A DNA stretch of 61,518 nt from Adlercreutzia shanghongiae (GTDB taxonomy: Bacteria > Actinomycetota > Coriobacteriia > Coriobacteriales > Eggerthellaceae), in the NCBI RefSeq assembly GCF_035830635.1, contig NZ_JAYMFI010000024.1, forward strand, positions 1-61,518, given 5' to 3'. A program made the translations under genes and the position numbers. Position 1 is the stretch's first letter, and every line of letters begins with the position of its first letter. Positions 24,353 through 33,186 of this stretch are shown here, piece after piece. Under the pieces are notes generated by a model that saw only the letters and a list, made by a program, of their open reading frames with translations, was not told the origin of the DNA and did not search any database.

Positions 24353-25519
24353 CTAGCGCCCTATGGTGCGCAGGCGCGCCTTGTAGGCCTTGATGTTCGC
24401 CTTAATATCGGCCATGGACGTGCAGCCAAAAGCCTCCAGATAGGCGTTGGCCAGCGCAAAGGCCACCTCGCCCTCGGCCACCACCGCAGCGGCGGGCACC
24501 GCGCACACGTCCGAGCGCTCCTTGGAAGCCTCTTCCACGCACAGCGTGTCCAGGTTCACCGTTTCAAGGGGCGTCATGAGCGTGGGGATGGGCTTCATGG
24601 CCGCCGTGATCACGAGGGGCATTCCGCTGGTCATGCCGCCCTCCAGGCCGCCGGCGTTGTTCGATGCGCGCAGAAACTCGCCGTCCTTCAGCACGATGGG
24701 GTCGTGCACGCGCGAGCCGGGACGACGGGCCGCCTCGAAGCCGAGGCCGAACTCCACGCCCTTGATGGCGGGGATGGAAAACAGCGCCGCTCCCAAGCGG
24801 GAGGTGAGACGGTCGGCGCCGGTGGCATAGGTCCCCAGCCCCGGCACCAAGCCGCAAGCCACGATGCGGAAGGTGCCGCCGAGGCTCTCGCCGTCGGCCT
24901 TGGCCTTGTCGATGGCCTTCTTCATGGCCAGCGTCGCCTTGGCGTCGGGGCAGCGCATATCCGACAGCTCGATATCGAGCGGCTTGTGCTCGGCCACGTC
25001 GACCATGGACTCCCGGGGCATGGCGGCATCGCCCACCGATACCACATACGACATCACTTCCACGCCCAAAGCCGCCAGAAACTCGCGGGCCACGCCCGCC
25101 GCGGCCACCCGCGCCGCCGTCTCGCGGGCGCTCGCCCGCTCGAGGATGTTGCGACAGTCGTCGGTGTTGGTCTTAAGCGCCCCCACCAAATCGGCATGGC
25201 CCGGTCGCGGCGTCACTTCGCGCGCCAAATCCTTCGGCGCTTCGCCGAAGGCGGCCATGCGCCCGGTCCAGTTCTCCCAATCGCGGTTGACCACCGTAAG
25301 CGAGATGGGGCTGCCGATGGTGCGACCGAAGCGCACGCCGCTCGTGACCCGCACCTTGTCCTTCTCGATGGCCATGCGCCCGCCGCGCCCGTAGCCAGCC
25401 TGGCGCCGCGCCAAATCGGAGTTGATGTGCTCCTCGGAGATGGAAAGGCCCGCCGGCACGCCGGTCACAATGGCCGTCAGCTCCGGCCCGTGGCTCTCCC
25501 CTGCTGTGATGTATTCCAT
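24353..25519 (-). CDS. aroC: Chorismate synthase
   Basis: Enzyme of 388 residues that converts 5-enolpyruvylshikimate-3-phosphate to chorismate using reduced FMN. Signatures are GESHGPELTA at the N-terminus, RRQAGYGRGGRM, SGVRFGRTIGSPI and NNAGGLEGGMTSG. The ATG at 25519 was chosen to fit the family N-terminus (MEYITAGESHG). It is the first gene of the minus-strand aroC-aroK-aroB-aroQ block. Upstream, where aroE would be expected, lies a TetR-controlled cluster. Confidence 0.95.
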   Translation of the reverse strand: MEYITAGESHGPELTAIVTGVPAGLSISEEHINSDLARRQAGYGRGGRMAIEKDKVRVTSGVRFGRTIGSPISLTVVNRDWENWTGRMAAFGEAPKDLAREVTPRPGHADLVGALKTNTDDCRNILERASARETAARVAAAGVAREFLAALGVEVMSYVVSVGDAAMPRESMVDVAEHKPLDIELSDMRCPDAKATLAMKKAIDKAKADGESLGGTFRIVACGLVPGLGTYATGADRLTSRLGAALFSIPAIKGVEFGLGFEAARRPGSRVHDPIVLKDGEFLRASNNAGGLEGGMTSGMPLVITAAMKPIPTLMTPLETVNLDTLCVEEASKERSDVCAVPAAAVVAEGEVAFALANAYLEAFGCTSMADIKANIKAYKARLRTIGR

Positions 25520-25627
25520 GGTAGTGCGCACTTTCGCTCGACGATAAACTCGCCCCATTGTAGCGCAGGCACCGCGCACGCGGTGTTTCGAGAAGGTGAA
25601 GCGCCAGAGATTGCGCCCCTTATCGAC

Positions 25628-26974
25628 TTATAAGATGCCGAACAGATACGCGCATCCAACTACTACGGGTGTGCAGATGAGCACGCGCTCCAAATAAACG
25701 ACGAAAATCTGCCAGAAGGAGAAGGGCACTTTCGAAGTGAGGATCAATGCGCCTATGTCCGTCATATACAATATTTGCAGAATGCTCAAACAGCCGATAA
25801 GAAATCGCGCCTCTATGGACGACATAGCCGAGGCGAGCACCACTGAAGCGAATTGGTCCGCGAAACCCACGAGCACCGCCGAGCCAACCTCCATCGCCCC
25901 TGGCACCCCGAAAAGAGACAGGTAGGCTCCCAGAGGGGCCCCGAGATAGGTGAACACTTCTGTTCGAGTGGCCAGCACAAGCGCAAGTGTCCCGAACAGA
26001 ACGATACTCGGGAGCGTGCTCACAATCATATTGAAAGCGCTCAGCCCTCCGAGTTTCGCCGTCTCGATTACGCCAGGCGCCCGACTCGCACGCTCTAGCG
26101 CGCGGTCCCAAGCCCTAGCGGGACGATTCGCGAAAGACGCCGCATCCTCCGAACAACCTGTTTCAGCCGAATCGTAAAAGTCATCCGCGATGCGACAAAC
26201 GGGCCAAAGCCTGGGAATAGCGAGTGCGCACAAAAGCCCCGCAATGACGATAGTGCCGTAAAATGCGTCGAAATGTGCGCCAAGCCCCAGCAGTGAGGCT
26301 ACCATCGAGCAGAAACTAATACTGAGCAGCGAGAAGCAGCTCAGGATAATAACCGCCTCACGACCAGTGTAGGCACCCTTCTCGTATTGGGAAATCGTGA
26401 GGTAAACGCCGCACACACTAGAGCCCAGCCACGAGGATAGACAGCTGACCGCCGAATGGCCCGGTATTTTGAACAGGGGCTTTACCCATCGGCTCAAGTA
26501 CGCCCCAAATAAGTCGGTGAGGCCGTAATCCGTCAGGAGCGGAAGGAGCAACGCCCCGACTACATACCACATGGAGCACGTTGGGACCACGGTATATAGC
26601 ATATTGCCCCCCGTGTCCTCCGCCCACAGCACCTCTGGGCCGCAACGCATCAAGATAAGCACCATGAGCACCGCGCCCGCAACGCGCACTGCAAGCCAGA
26701 AGATGCTTACGGAAAAAATCGCGTCAAGACGCTCTCGCCTCGCTATGAACCCCAGCGGAGCGACCCTGTGAACCACCGTCAGAAGAGCCGAGGCCACCAC
26801 CACAGTCACAAGCGCCGGTACAAGCGTCTCGCCAAGCATCGCTTTCAGCCACTCCACCACGATGCCGGCGACCATCTGCCCATTCTGAGATGGGATGGGA
26901 ACAAGGAAGAGGACAATACCTAGCAGCGAGGGTGCCACGCACTTCAAGATCGCATATATCTTTGTCTTTTTCAT
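25628..26974 (-). CDS. YjiH-type membrane protein with nucleoside-recognition (Gate) domain
   Basis: Protein of 448 residues with ten or more hydrophobic segments. The pattern SCLSSWLGSSVCGVYLTISQYEKGAYTGREA and the later FGTLALVLATRTEVFTYLGAPLGAYLSLFGVPGA region (each read only in part) match YjiH-like proteins carrying the Gate fold. Such proteins are thought to be transporters or channels; in this cluster, downstream of an agmatine-deiminase family gene, transport of a guanidino or amine compound is a reasonable guess. AGGTGGGG precedes the ATG. It is the last gene of the TetR-controlled cluster, after a strong terminator. Confidence 0.7.
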   Translation of the reverse strand: MKKTKIYAILKCVAPSLLGIVLFLVPIPSQNGQMVAGIVVEWLKAMLGETLVPALVTVVVASALLTVVHRVAPLGFIARRERLDAIFSVSIFWLAVRVAGAVLMVLILMRCGPEVLWAEDTGGNMLYTVVPTCSMWYVVGALLLPLLTDYGLTDLFGAYLSRWVKPLFKIPGHSAVSCLSSWLGSSVCGVYLTISQYEKGAYTGREAVIILSCFSLLSISFCSMVASLLGLGAHFDAFYGTIVIAGLLCALAIPRLWPVCRIADDFYDSAETGCSEDAASFANRPARAWDRALERASRAPGVIETAKLGGLSAFNMIVSTLPSIVLFGTLALVLATRTEVFTYLGAPLGAYLSLFGVPGAMEVGSAVLVGFADQFASVVLASAMSSIEARFLIGCLSILQILYMTDIGALILTSKVPFSFWQIFVVYLERVLICTPVVVGCAYLFGIL

Positions 26975-27019
26975 TGCCCCACCTGCATTTATCCGCTGCT
27001 TGCAGTATAGAACGAAAAG

Positions 27020-27049
27020 CGGTCTGGGTCGAATGCGACCCAGACCGCC
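27020..27049 (-). terminator. Rho-independent terminator after the deiminase gene
   Basis: A perfect 13-bp stem (27020-27032 with 27037-27049) has an AATG loop and is followed on the minus strand by CTTTTCGTTCT. It begins seven bases after the deiminase stop and lies upstream of the YjiH-type gene, so that gene depends on read-through or its own promoter. Confidence 0.85.
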
Positions 27050-27056
27050 TCAGACG

Positions 27057-28292
27057 CTACTTCTGGATATTCTTAGTCGCGCAGTGAATGCCGCCACCGC
27101 GAATATTTAAATCCATGGAATAGATAGGCACAACGGTTCGGCCCGGATAAGCCTCACGCAAAACGTTCATGGCCTCTTCGTCGCGCTTCTTGATATCGTC
27201 CGGCTTCCCTTCTTTCCAATAGCATTGGGCGATAACGACATCGTTACATACAAGGTAGTTGATATAGCTCATCGCCGGCTGCATGACGATAGTCCCCTCG
27301 GGCATCGGCGTGCCATCGTCGAGCAGCGCTTCCTCGTTCTCGGCAAAGCGCTTCCCCCAGGTGCGATTTGTCCAATCCTCGGGAGTCGTCACCACATATT
27401 CCGGAATCGGCGCGGGGATGCGCAGTATGCGCAAGGGCCTTCCCTGAGCATCGGTTTCTTGGCTCAGTACCTCGAAAGCCCGGTCGCAACGTTCCTTGGT
27501 GATGCGGGCCGACTCGAGTTCTTGAGCCTCCTCGTCGCTGACCTCGAGCAGAAGCACCGTTCTTTCATCCACGAAGCGCGCCAGCTCGTCAATATGCCCA
27601 TTTGCCGATCCCGATCGATAAACCGGGGTTCCATCAACCCAATCAAGCACCCCGAGAGTCGAAGGCTCCTCCTCCCAATGGCACTGAGGCAGCCAAATGA
27701 TCTTCTCGAGGTTGAAGACGCGCTTGAACTCAGCCTCAACCTCTTCTTTGGTCATAGCGCCGTTGCGCTTGGCAACCTCGGTCTCCTCGATAGCCATCAT
27801 CACGCCGGCACCGTTGAACTCCTTGTCGCCTCCTTCGGAAATCAGGCAGGATTCTTCGATACCGAAGCAGCCGAGTTCAACAGCCATATGCGGGGCAAAC
27901 TTTCTACAAAGCTGCGACATTTCGCTGTCTTCCTCGCCCATACCGTACATATCGAATCGGAAGTGCACAAGACGCATCTTTCCCTCGTCGTCCACCATGA
28001 TATCGGGGCCATAATCGCGCATCCAGTGCATCATGTCGGGAATCTGCGTGAAAGTAATCCGATCCAGGTCGATACCCCCCTCGGCAAGAATCTCCCGACA
28101 ACGCTCGTAAGTGCCAGGCCACCCGCAGTTGATGACAAGCGTTTCCACGTGGTCGATGAGGTTTTTGACCACATCGTGCATCACGCCCTCAGTGAACATC
28201 CCTTTTACAGGCTCGACGATACGCGGCCAACCAAGAATCACCGCGCGCTGCTCCTCGAATTCTCCTGCATAACGAAAGGTATTACCATTCAT
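27057..28292 (-). CDS. Agmatine deiminase / peptidylarginine deiminase family enzyme
   Basis: Guanidino-group-modifying enzyme of 411 residues. Conserved features of agmatine iminohydrolases are present: MRDYGP near the middle of the first half, the His-x-Asp pair in GHIDELARF and the catalytic Cys in RGGGIHCATK (Cys404, eight residues from the end). Agmatine deiminase yields N-carbamoylputrescine and ammonia. It is about 40 residues longer than AguA, and the EGG segment reads SEGGDKEFNGAG rather than the usual EGGSIHVDGEGT, so the substrate may differ. The ATG at 28292 has GGGAG eight bases upstream; a GTG at 28301 is possible. The carbamoyltransferase and transporters beside it suggest a catabolic route. 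Confidence 0.82.
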   Translation of the reverse strand: MNGNTFRYAGEFEEQRAVILGWPRIVEPVKGMFTEGVMHDVVKNLIDHVETLVINCGWPGTYERCREILAEGGIDLDRITFTQIPDMMHWMRDYGPDIMVDDEGKMRLVHFRFDMYGMGEEDSEMSQLCRKFAPHMAVELGCFGIEESCLISEGGDKEFNGAGVMMAIEETEVAKRNGAMTKEEVEAEFKRVFNLEKIIWLPQCHWEEEPSTLGVLDWVDGTPVYRSGSANGHIDELARFVDERTVLLLEVSDEEAQELESARITKERCDRAFEVLSQETDAQGRPLRILRIPAPIPEYVVTTPEDWTNRTWGKRFAENEEALLDDGTPMPEGTIVMQPAMSYINYLVCNDVVIAQCYWKEGKPDDIKKRDEEAMNVLREAYPGRTVVPIYSMDLNIRGGGIHCATKNIQK

Positions 28293-28325
28293 GAGAGTCA
28301 CTCCCTTTCCTTCTTCTTTCTTATG

Positions 28326-29675
28326 TTAAACCAATACAAATCCAAGAACGAGATACACAACCAGCGTAGCGGCGCCAGCTATAAGCGCATAAGGTCGAGC
28401 GCTACGCGTGAGGTCGACGGGATTGGTGCCCAGCTCTTCTCCGATAAACATGACAAGCGCTCCTCGCGGACTGATCACCGCGCCAAACGTAGCTGCGGAA
28501 AACAGCACAGCTGCGAGAAGGAACGGGCTGATGCCCATGCTCTCAGCCACCGGCAGACACGACACCAAGAACAGCGAGGTGGCCGGCCAGAACATACCCG
28601 TCAGCGTGCCCACCGCCGCAGCGGCCACGAAGAAGAACGCCAAGACCACGCCAGGCACGAGAAGCCCTGAAATTGCCTGGATAAGCTCGGGGAAGCCGAT
28701 AAGCTGCAAGATAGCCGTAAACGTGAATCCGCACATCAGGTATACCGTGGGCTTGAACGTGCTGTGGAGGCCCTTCCAGAAGCTATCCATCGTCTCCGCG
28801 AACGACATGATGCCGCGAGCAATAAACCACACGATTTCGAACATAATGACTACGAGACAGGCAATGGCGAGATCGCCGTTGAACCAGATGCCGAGCGCAA
28901 GCAACACAACAAGCGGCACGACAAAGTCCATTGGGCGCGCCTTGGCGGCGCCAGCCGAGGCGGCCTCGTCACTTCCATAGCATGAGAAGTCGTAGCTGCC
29001 CGCCTTAGCCTCGAGGGCCGCGCGCTTGGTCTCTCCCATCGCAGGAATCACACCGAGAGCAAACAGCACCACAACGACTGTCAAAATGATCGGGAAAACC
29101 ATGACCGGCATAACCTGAGTAACAAAGTCGCCCATGCCGCTCGAGAAGCCCGCGTCCACCATCAGCTGCGAGAAATACACCGACCAGGTGGCCATGGGGG
29201 TCCATGAAACCAGCGGAATGCCCAACACAACTACGAGCATGCCAATAGTCTCGACGGGAATCTTGTTCTTGCGGCCGATGGTCTTGCCGTACGAATCGAG
29301 CACAGCGGCCTTAAGAAACTCATCGGCGTACACCAAGACACCCAGAATAATGACCGAAAGCAGAGACTTCTTCTCGTTGTTCGCGAAACGCTTGGTAACC
29401 CATCCAGTGAAAGCACTTGTCGCACCCGAATCGAAGAGCAACTGCGTCACGGCGCCGATGGCGAGCGTGAACACAATGACCCACATATTGCCCGGAGTAC
29501 TGCTTGTCTCTGCAAGGAAATCATAGAACATAACAGGGACATTCCAATCGCCCGCCTGCGCTCCATAGATAAGGATGGCTGCGATGATGCCCAAAATACA
29601 CGATTCGAATGCGCGCTTCGACACCATAACGCCGACGAACGCCACAATAATGGGAATAAGGCTGAGCGCATACAT
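28326..29675 (-). CDS. NhaC-type antiporter family protein
   Basis: Membrane protein of 449 residues with 11-12 hydrophobic segments of the NhaC/ArsB-like ion transporter fold (FTLAIGAVTQLLFDSGATSAF in the first half, LVSCLPVAESMGISPFLLAAVLFSAATFGAVISPRG-type segment in the second). NhaC family members exchange Na+ or organic ions with protons. Located between a carbamoyltransferase and an agmatine-deiminase family gene, it probably moves the substrate or product of these enzymes. AAGGAG precedes the ATG. It belongs to the TetR-controlled operon. Confidence 0.78.
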   Translation of the reverse strand: MYALSLIPIIVAFVGVMVSKRAFESCILGIIAAILIYGAQAGDWNVPVMFYDFLAETSSTPGNMWVIVFTLAIGAVTQLLFDSGATSAFTGWVTKRFANNEKKSLLSVIILGVLVYADEFLKAAVLDSYGKTIGRKNKIPVETIGMLVVVLGIPLVSWTPMATWSVYFSQLMVDAGFSSGMGDFVTQVMPVMVFPIILTVVVVLFALGVIPAMGETKRAALEAKAGSYDFSCYGSDEAASAGAAKARPMDFVVPLVVLLALGIWFNGDLAIACLVVIMFEIVWFIARGIMSFAETMDSFWKGLHSTFKPTVYLMCGFTFTAILQLIGFPELIQAISGLLVPGVVLAFFFVAAAAVGTLTGMFWPATSLFLVSCLPVAESMGISPFLLAAVLFSAATFGAVISPRGALVMFIGEELGTNPVDLTRSARPYALIAGAATLVVYLVLGFVLV

Positions 29676-29698
29676 AGTTGCTCCTTACCGATCAGTTG

Positions 29699-30829
29699 CT
29701 AGACGACATCGTTGCCCATGACGGCATAGGTCACGGCCTTGATGGTGTGCTGACGATTGCCCGCCTCTCGGAAGATGTGGGCAGCGTTATCCTCAAACAC
29801 CTCATCGGTCACTTCGAAGCCGCGCTCGAGCAGCGCCTTAATCTCGGGATCGGCTATGGAGTCAATAAGCTTGCGAGCCGCCGCATGACCGCCGTTGTGA
29901 GTGGCCGGCAGCATATGCAGGAAGATCGCATCGGGATTGCCCGTACGGGCCATGAGCTCGCGATTAACCTGGTAGTCTCGGTATTTCATGATGCCGGGCA
30001 GCCATGTAATCGCCTTGTTGGTGAAGAAGCCCCAGTTTTCAGTTGACACAACATCCGTGCCCTCGATAGCGGCCACGTCTTCAGTCTCCAAGAAGGTACA
30101 ATCGGGGTTGTAGCGCGCGTAGAGGTCGAGGATGAGCGCCTTTTGCTCGTCGGGAAGAGCGCCGGACCAACCATCGACACGGGAACCGCGCGGCACCTCG
30201 CGATAGAACATTTCCTGCTCCTCGGGGCTCAGCAGCGCCACCGCCTCCTCAAGCGTCATGTACGAGGTAATGAAGCGGAAGTTCATACCCAGCATGGCGC
30301 AAGCCACCGCGTAAGAGAAGGCACAGCATGCACCGCCGCGTCCGATGTAAGTGAAGGTCTTTCCGCGGTACCCCTCGCGACCCCACGCCTCGTCGAGCGT
30401 CATGAAGTCGGCGAGCATCTGGGTGGGATGCTCATGCATCGTATAGCCGTTGATGACGGGAATCTCGGACTCGGCAGCCATCTGCACGAGCTGAGCGTGG
30501 TCGGTGCCTCGGTAGGCGATGACGTCGTACATCTCAGAGAAAACGCGCATAGAGTCCTTGATGGTCTCCTTGGAGCCAAAATGGGAATTAGAAAGATAAG
30601 TGGTGCCCATTCCCAGGTCTTGAGCCGAGGTTTCGAAAGCGCAGCGCGTGCGCGTGGACTCCATCTCGAACAGCATCAGCATATTCGATCCGATATTGCG
30701 CTGCTGATTGACCTTCTCCTTCTTCTGTCGTTTCATCTCTGCCGACAGATCGAGCAGGTAGCGAATCTGCTCGGGCTCGAAATCCTCCAGAGCCAAAAAA
30801 TGCTTTCCCTTGAACGAACCTTCCAGCAT
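29699..30829 (-). CDS. Aspartate/ornithine carbamoyltransferase family protein of unknown acceptor
   Basis: Protein of 376 residues, about 40 longer than ornithine carbamoyltransferase. The carbamoyl-phosphate site is intact (STRTR at 58-62, HPTQ at 134-137). The acceptor-side motifs differ. The usual GDGNN loop is GRGGACC (163-169). The DxWxSMG loop is ENWGFFT (264-270). HCLP is HMLP (305-308), followed by extra residues. It therefore probably carbamoylates, or phosphorolyses, something other than ornithine, for example putrescine or another amine from the neighbouring deiminase. AAGGAGG precedes the ATG. It is the first gene of the operon, directly behind a perfect TetR-type operator. No carbamate kinase is in the window. 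Confidence 0.8.
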   Translation of the reverse strand: MLEGSFKGKHFLALEDFEPEQIRYLLDLSAEMKRQKKEKVNQQRNIGSNMLMLFEMESTRTRCAFETSAQDLGMGTTYLSNSHFGSKETIKDSMRVFSEMYDVIAYRGTDHAQLVQMAAESEIPVINGYTMHEHPTQMLADFMTLDEAWGREGYRGKTFTYIGRGGACCAFSYAVACAMLGMNFRFITSYMTLEEAVALLSPEEQEMFYREVPRGSRVDGWSGALPDEQKALILDLYARYNPDCTFLETEDVAAIEGTDVVSTENWGFFTNKAITWLPGIMKYRDYQVNRELMARTGNPDAIFLHMLPATHNGGHAAARKLIDSIADPEIKALLERGFEVTDEVFEDNAAHIFREAGNRQHTIKAVTYAVMGNDVV

Positions 30830-30847
30830 GATTTCCTCCTTTTCTTT

Positions 30848-30873
30848 ATAAACATACGCGTATGTATGTTTAT
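30848..30873. promoter_or_regulatory. TetR-type operator before the carbamoyltransferase gene
   Basis: ATAAACATAC (30848-30857) and GTATGTTTAT (30864-30873) are exact inverted copies around GCGTAT. The site is 19 bases from the start codon, between the TetR gene and its presumed target operon. The half-site GTATGTATGTT recurs upstream of tetR. Confidence 0.75.
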
Positions 30874-30917
30874 GGGTAAAAAAATATGCCCCTCGGCAAT
30901 CCGTCGCCAGCCGTCCC

Positions 30918-31520
30918 TCAGGTCAGGCTGTCCAGGATAAGGTCGACAAAGTCCTCAATCTCGCTCTTGCTGAAAAAGCCTCCGTCTTCCTTGGTTTCAT
31001 AGGGCGTTTTATAGGCGTCGAAACCCAGCAGGCTCATATATACCGACAATGCAAGCGTACGGGCCTTTTTGTCTGCACGAAACTCCCCCTGCTTCTGCCC
31101 ACGACGAATCTCCTCCTCGATCGCGCGCAGCGACTCGCTATCCATCCGAACCTGAAGGTTGGTGATATCGGCAAACTCGTCACATGACTCGACTTTGTAC
31201 AGGATGATGCTCGCGTAAGGGTTCACTAAATTCTTCTTCATCAAGTTCGAATTGAGAAGATTGCGGAGTGTCTCATACGCCGATTCGCAGTGAGCGAAAT
31301 CGCGGTATATGTCGCGATAGAAATCCTCGTAGCGCTTCAAAATCTCGTCAAGGATATCCTTCTTGCTTTTAAAGTTCCAATAGAACGCCCCCCGCGTCAA
31401 ACCGACCCGTCGCACAATATCCTCCAAGGTCGTGCGGGAGTAACCTTTTTCGCAAAAGAGATCTACGGCAGAGCTGATGATAAGCTCGCGAGTTTCCTTG
31501 GTGTCTCTCTGCTTTGCCAC
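30918..31520 (-). CDS. TetR-family transcriptional repressor
   Basis: Regulator of 200 residues. The N-terminal HTH reads ISSAVDLFCEKGYSRTTLEDI, then GLTRGAFYWNFKSKKDIL, the classical TetR/AcrR recognition helix. The remaining ~140 residues form a helical ligand-binding and dimerisation domain. A GTG start follows AGGAGA. It lies upstream of, and in the same orientation as, the carbamoyltransferase-transporter-deiminase operon. Perfect or partial copies of the same palindrome precede both the operon and the tetR gene, which indicates autoregulation and control of the operon; the inducer is probably a substrate of the pathway. Confidence 0.88.
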   Translation of the reverse strand: MAKQRDTKETRELIISSAVDLFCEKGYSRTTLEDIVRRVGLTRGAFYWNFKSKKDILDEILKRYEDFYRDIYRDFAHCESAYETLRNLLNSNLMKKNLVNPYASIILYKVESCDEFADITNLQVRMDSESLRAIEEEIRRGQKQGEFRADKKARTLALSVYMSLLGFDAYKTPYETKEDGGFFSKSEIEDFVDLILDSLT

Positions 31521-31578
31521 AGTTCTCCTTTCCTCAAACCGTAAAGTACTCGCCTTCTTCGAAAACATCAAGAGTAAA

Positions 31579-31599
31579 ATACATTTGTGTATGTATGTT
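31579..31599. promoter_or_regulatory. Second TetR-type operator, upstream of tetR
   Basis: ATACAT-TTGTGT-ATGTAT is an inverted repeat with the same six-base spacing as the 30848 site. It shares the half-site GTATGTATGTT (31589-31599) with it and is located about 60 bases before the tetR start. Confidence 0.6.
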
Positions 31600-31709
31600 C
31601 CGCAAGCGGCAGCTATTTTGAGGCGAGCGGTCGACACCGCCCCCTCAATACCGTGTCAGCCTATACGGCTATCTCACTTATCCCGTCATGAACCAACGCC
31701 AACGAAGCG

Positions 31710-32636
31710 CTAGAGATTGAAGCCGGCCGCGCGGGCCATGATGTCGAACAGCTCGTCCTCAGGTATATCCAGAGCCGCTTCCTCGGAGATATCGCGCAGA
31801 ATGTTCACGGTCACCACGGCCTGGCCGACAAGCATGCCCGCGCCGTCGATGAACCGGCAGCCGGCCGCGCGGGCCGCCTTCGCCAGAGCCGTTTCGCCAT
31901 GGCCGTACACCACATCGAAGACCGTCTGGCCCCCGTGCAGAAGCGCCGTGTCGAAGGGAGCCGAATCGCCCTCGTTCATGCCAAGGGGCGTCGCGTCGAT
32001 AATGACGTCGGCAGCAGCGATGGCCTGGCGGCTCGTCTCATAGCTGCCGAACTTGAAGGCCACCTGCCGGTACATTTCCGCGAAGCTCAGGTGCCCTTCC
32101 TTGAAGGCGGGCATGTCCACGGTGTGACCCACCAGCGCCCCCAACTCGTCGGCGTAGGTGCGCATGACCTTCCGAGCCCTGACCTTGTCGCGCCCCATCA
32201 AGATCAGCTCGGCCGGTCCTGTCTGAGCCACGGCGTGCAAAATGGAAAGCGACGTGGGTCCCGTGCCGCACACCACCACCGAGGTGCCGCGAAACTTCAC
32301 GCCAGCCCGCTCAAGATAGGACACGCAGCCCTGGCCGTCGGTGTTGTAGGCGATGAGCGTGCCGTTCTTGTTCGCAAGCACATTGGCGCCATGGGCCAGC
32401 ATCGCCGAGGCGGCGCGCACATCGGCGGCCTCGAAGGCCTCGGGCTTGTAGGGCGTGGTGACGTTGACGGAAAGAAAGTCGCGCTGAGCGAGAAACGATT
32501 CGGCCGCGGCCTTCTCGGGAATGTCCATCAGCTCGTAGCGCCAGTCGAGCCCTACCTTCTCGTAGACGGCGTTGTACATGGCGGGCGATTTCGAATGCCC
32601 TACCGGATGTCCCAGGACATAAAGATGTTCGGTCAC
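31710..32636 (-). CDS. aroE: Shikimate dehydrogenase
   Basis: Enzyme of 308 residues that reduces 3-dehydroshikimate to shikimate with NADPH. Substrate motifs are GHPVGHSKSP (9-18) and NVTTPYK with catalytic Lys64; then comes AYNTDGQG and the nucleotide-binding CGTGPTSLSIL (a variant of GxGGxx). It is slightly longer than the E. coli enzyme. Its start overlaps the upstream yqeG-like gene by four bases. It is transcribed toward the TetR cluster that separates it from aroC. Confidence 0.93.
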   Translation of the reverse strand: MTEHLYVLGHPVGHSKSPAMYNAVYEKVGLDWRYELMDIPEKAAAESFLAQRDFLSVNVTTPYKPEAFEAADVRAASAMLAHGANVLANKNGTLIAYNTDGQGCVSYLERAGVKFRGTSVVVCGTGPTSLSILHAVAQTGPAELILMGRDKVRARKVMRTYADELGALVGHTVDMPAFKEGHLSFAEMYRQVAFKFGSYETSRQAIAAADVIIDATPLGMNEGDSAPFDTALLHGGQTVFDVVYGHGETALAKAARAAGCRFIDGAGMLVGQAVVTVNILRDISEEAALDIPEDELFDIMARAAGFNL

Positions 32637-33172
32637 AACGATTCCCCTTCCATGACATTCACCGCAGGCTCCGGCTTACGGTCGCCCAAAATGGCGCGCT
32701 CGATGTTGCGCAGCACCAGGGTGTGGTGCAGATCCTGCTCCGCCAGAGGCTGCAGCATAAAGGCTTTCATTCCTACGACATGGGCGCCCAGCACATCGGT
32801 AGACAGCTGGTCGCCAATGGTCACCGTGTCGGCCGGCTTGCCGCCGATTTTGCCCATGGCGCGCAGAAACGAGGGCGGCAGAGGCTTCATGGCCTTGGCC
32901 ACGATGGGCAGCGAAAGCTCGCCGGCGAACCGGTAGATGTCCTTGTGCCAGTTGTTCGACAGCAGGCAAAATGCCACTCCCGCCGTGCGAGCGCGGCCGA
33001 GCCACATCCCCACATCGCGCGGCACCTGGCCGGTGTCGCGGGCGCGGATGGTGTTGTCGATGTCCAACAGCACATGGGTCAGCCCCGCGCCCAGAAGATC
33101 GCGTTCGATATCCACATCGGTGATGCGCGAGAAGTAACGGTCGGGGGTGAGCAAATCCATGATCGCGGGCAA
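32633..33172 (-). CDS. YqeG-family HAD phosphatase
   Basis: Protein of 179 residues of the HAD superfamily subfamily IIIA (YqeG type). The nucleophile motif LLDIDNTIRARD is near residues 35-46, motif II is the Ser in CLLSNN, and motif III/IV is TIGDQLSTDVLGA. Substrate unknown; the gene is commonly found beside aroE in Gram-positive bacteria. A TTG at 33172 and an ATG at 33160 are both possible starts and neither has a strong ribosome-binding site. It overlaps aroE by four bases. Confidence 0.85.
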   Translation of the reverse strand: MPAIMDLLTPDRYFSRITDVDIERDLLGAGLTHVLLDIDNTIRARDTGQVPRDVGMWLGRARTAGVAFCLLSNNWHKDIYRFAGELSLPIVAKAMKPLPPSFLRAMGKIGGKPADTVTIGDQLSTDVLGAHVVGMKAFMLQPLAEQDLHHTLVLRNIERAILGDRKPEPAVNVMEGESL

Positions 33173-33186
33173 AACGCGGCGGGCCG

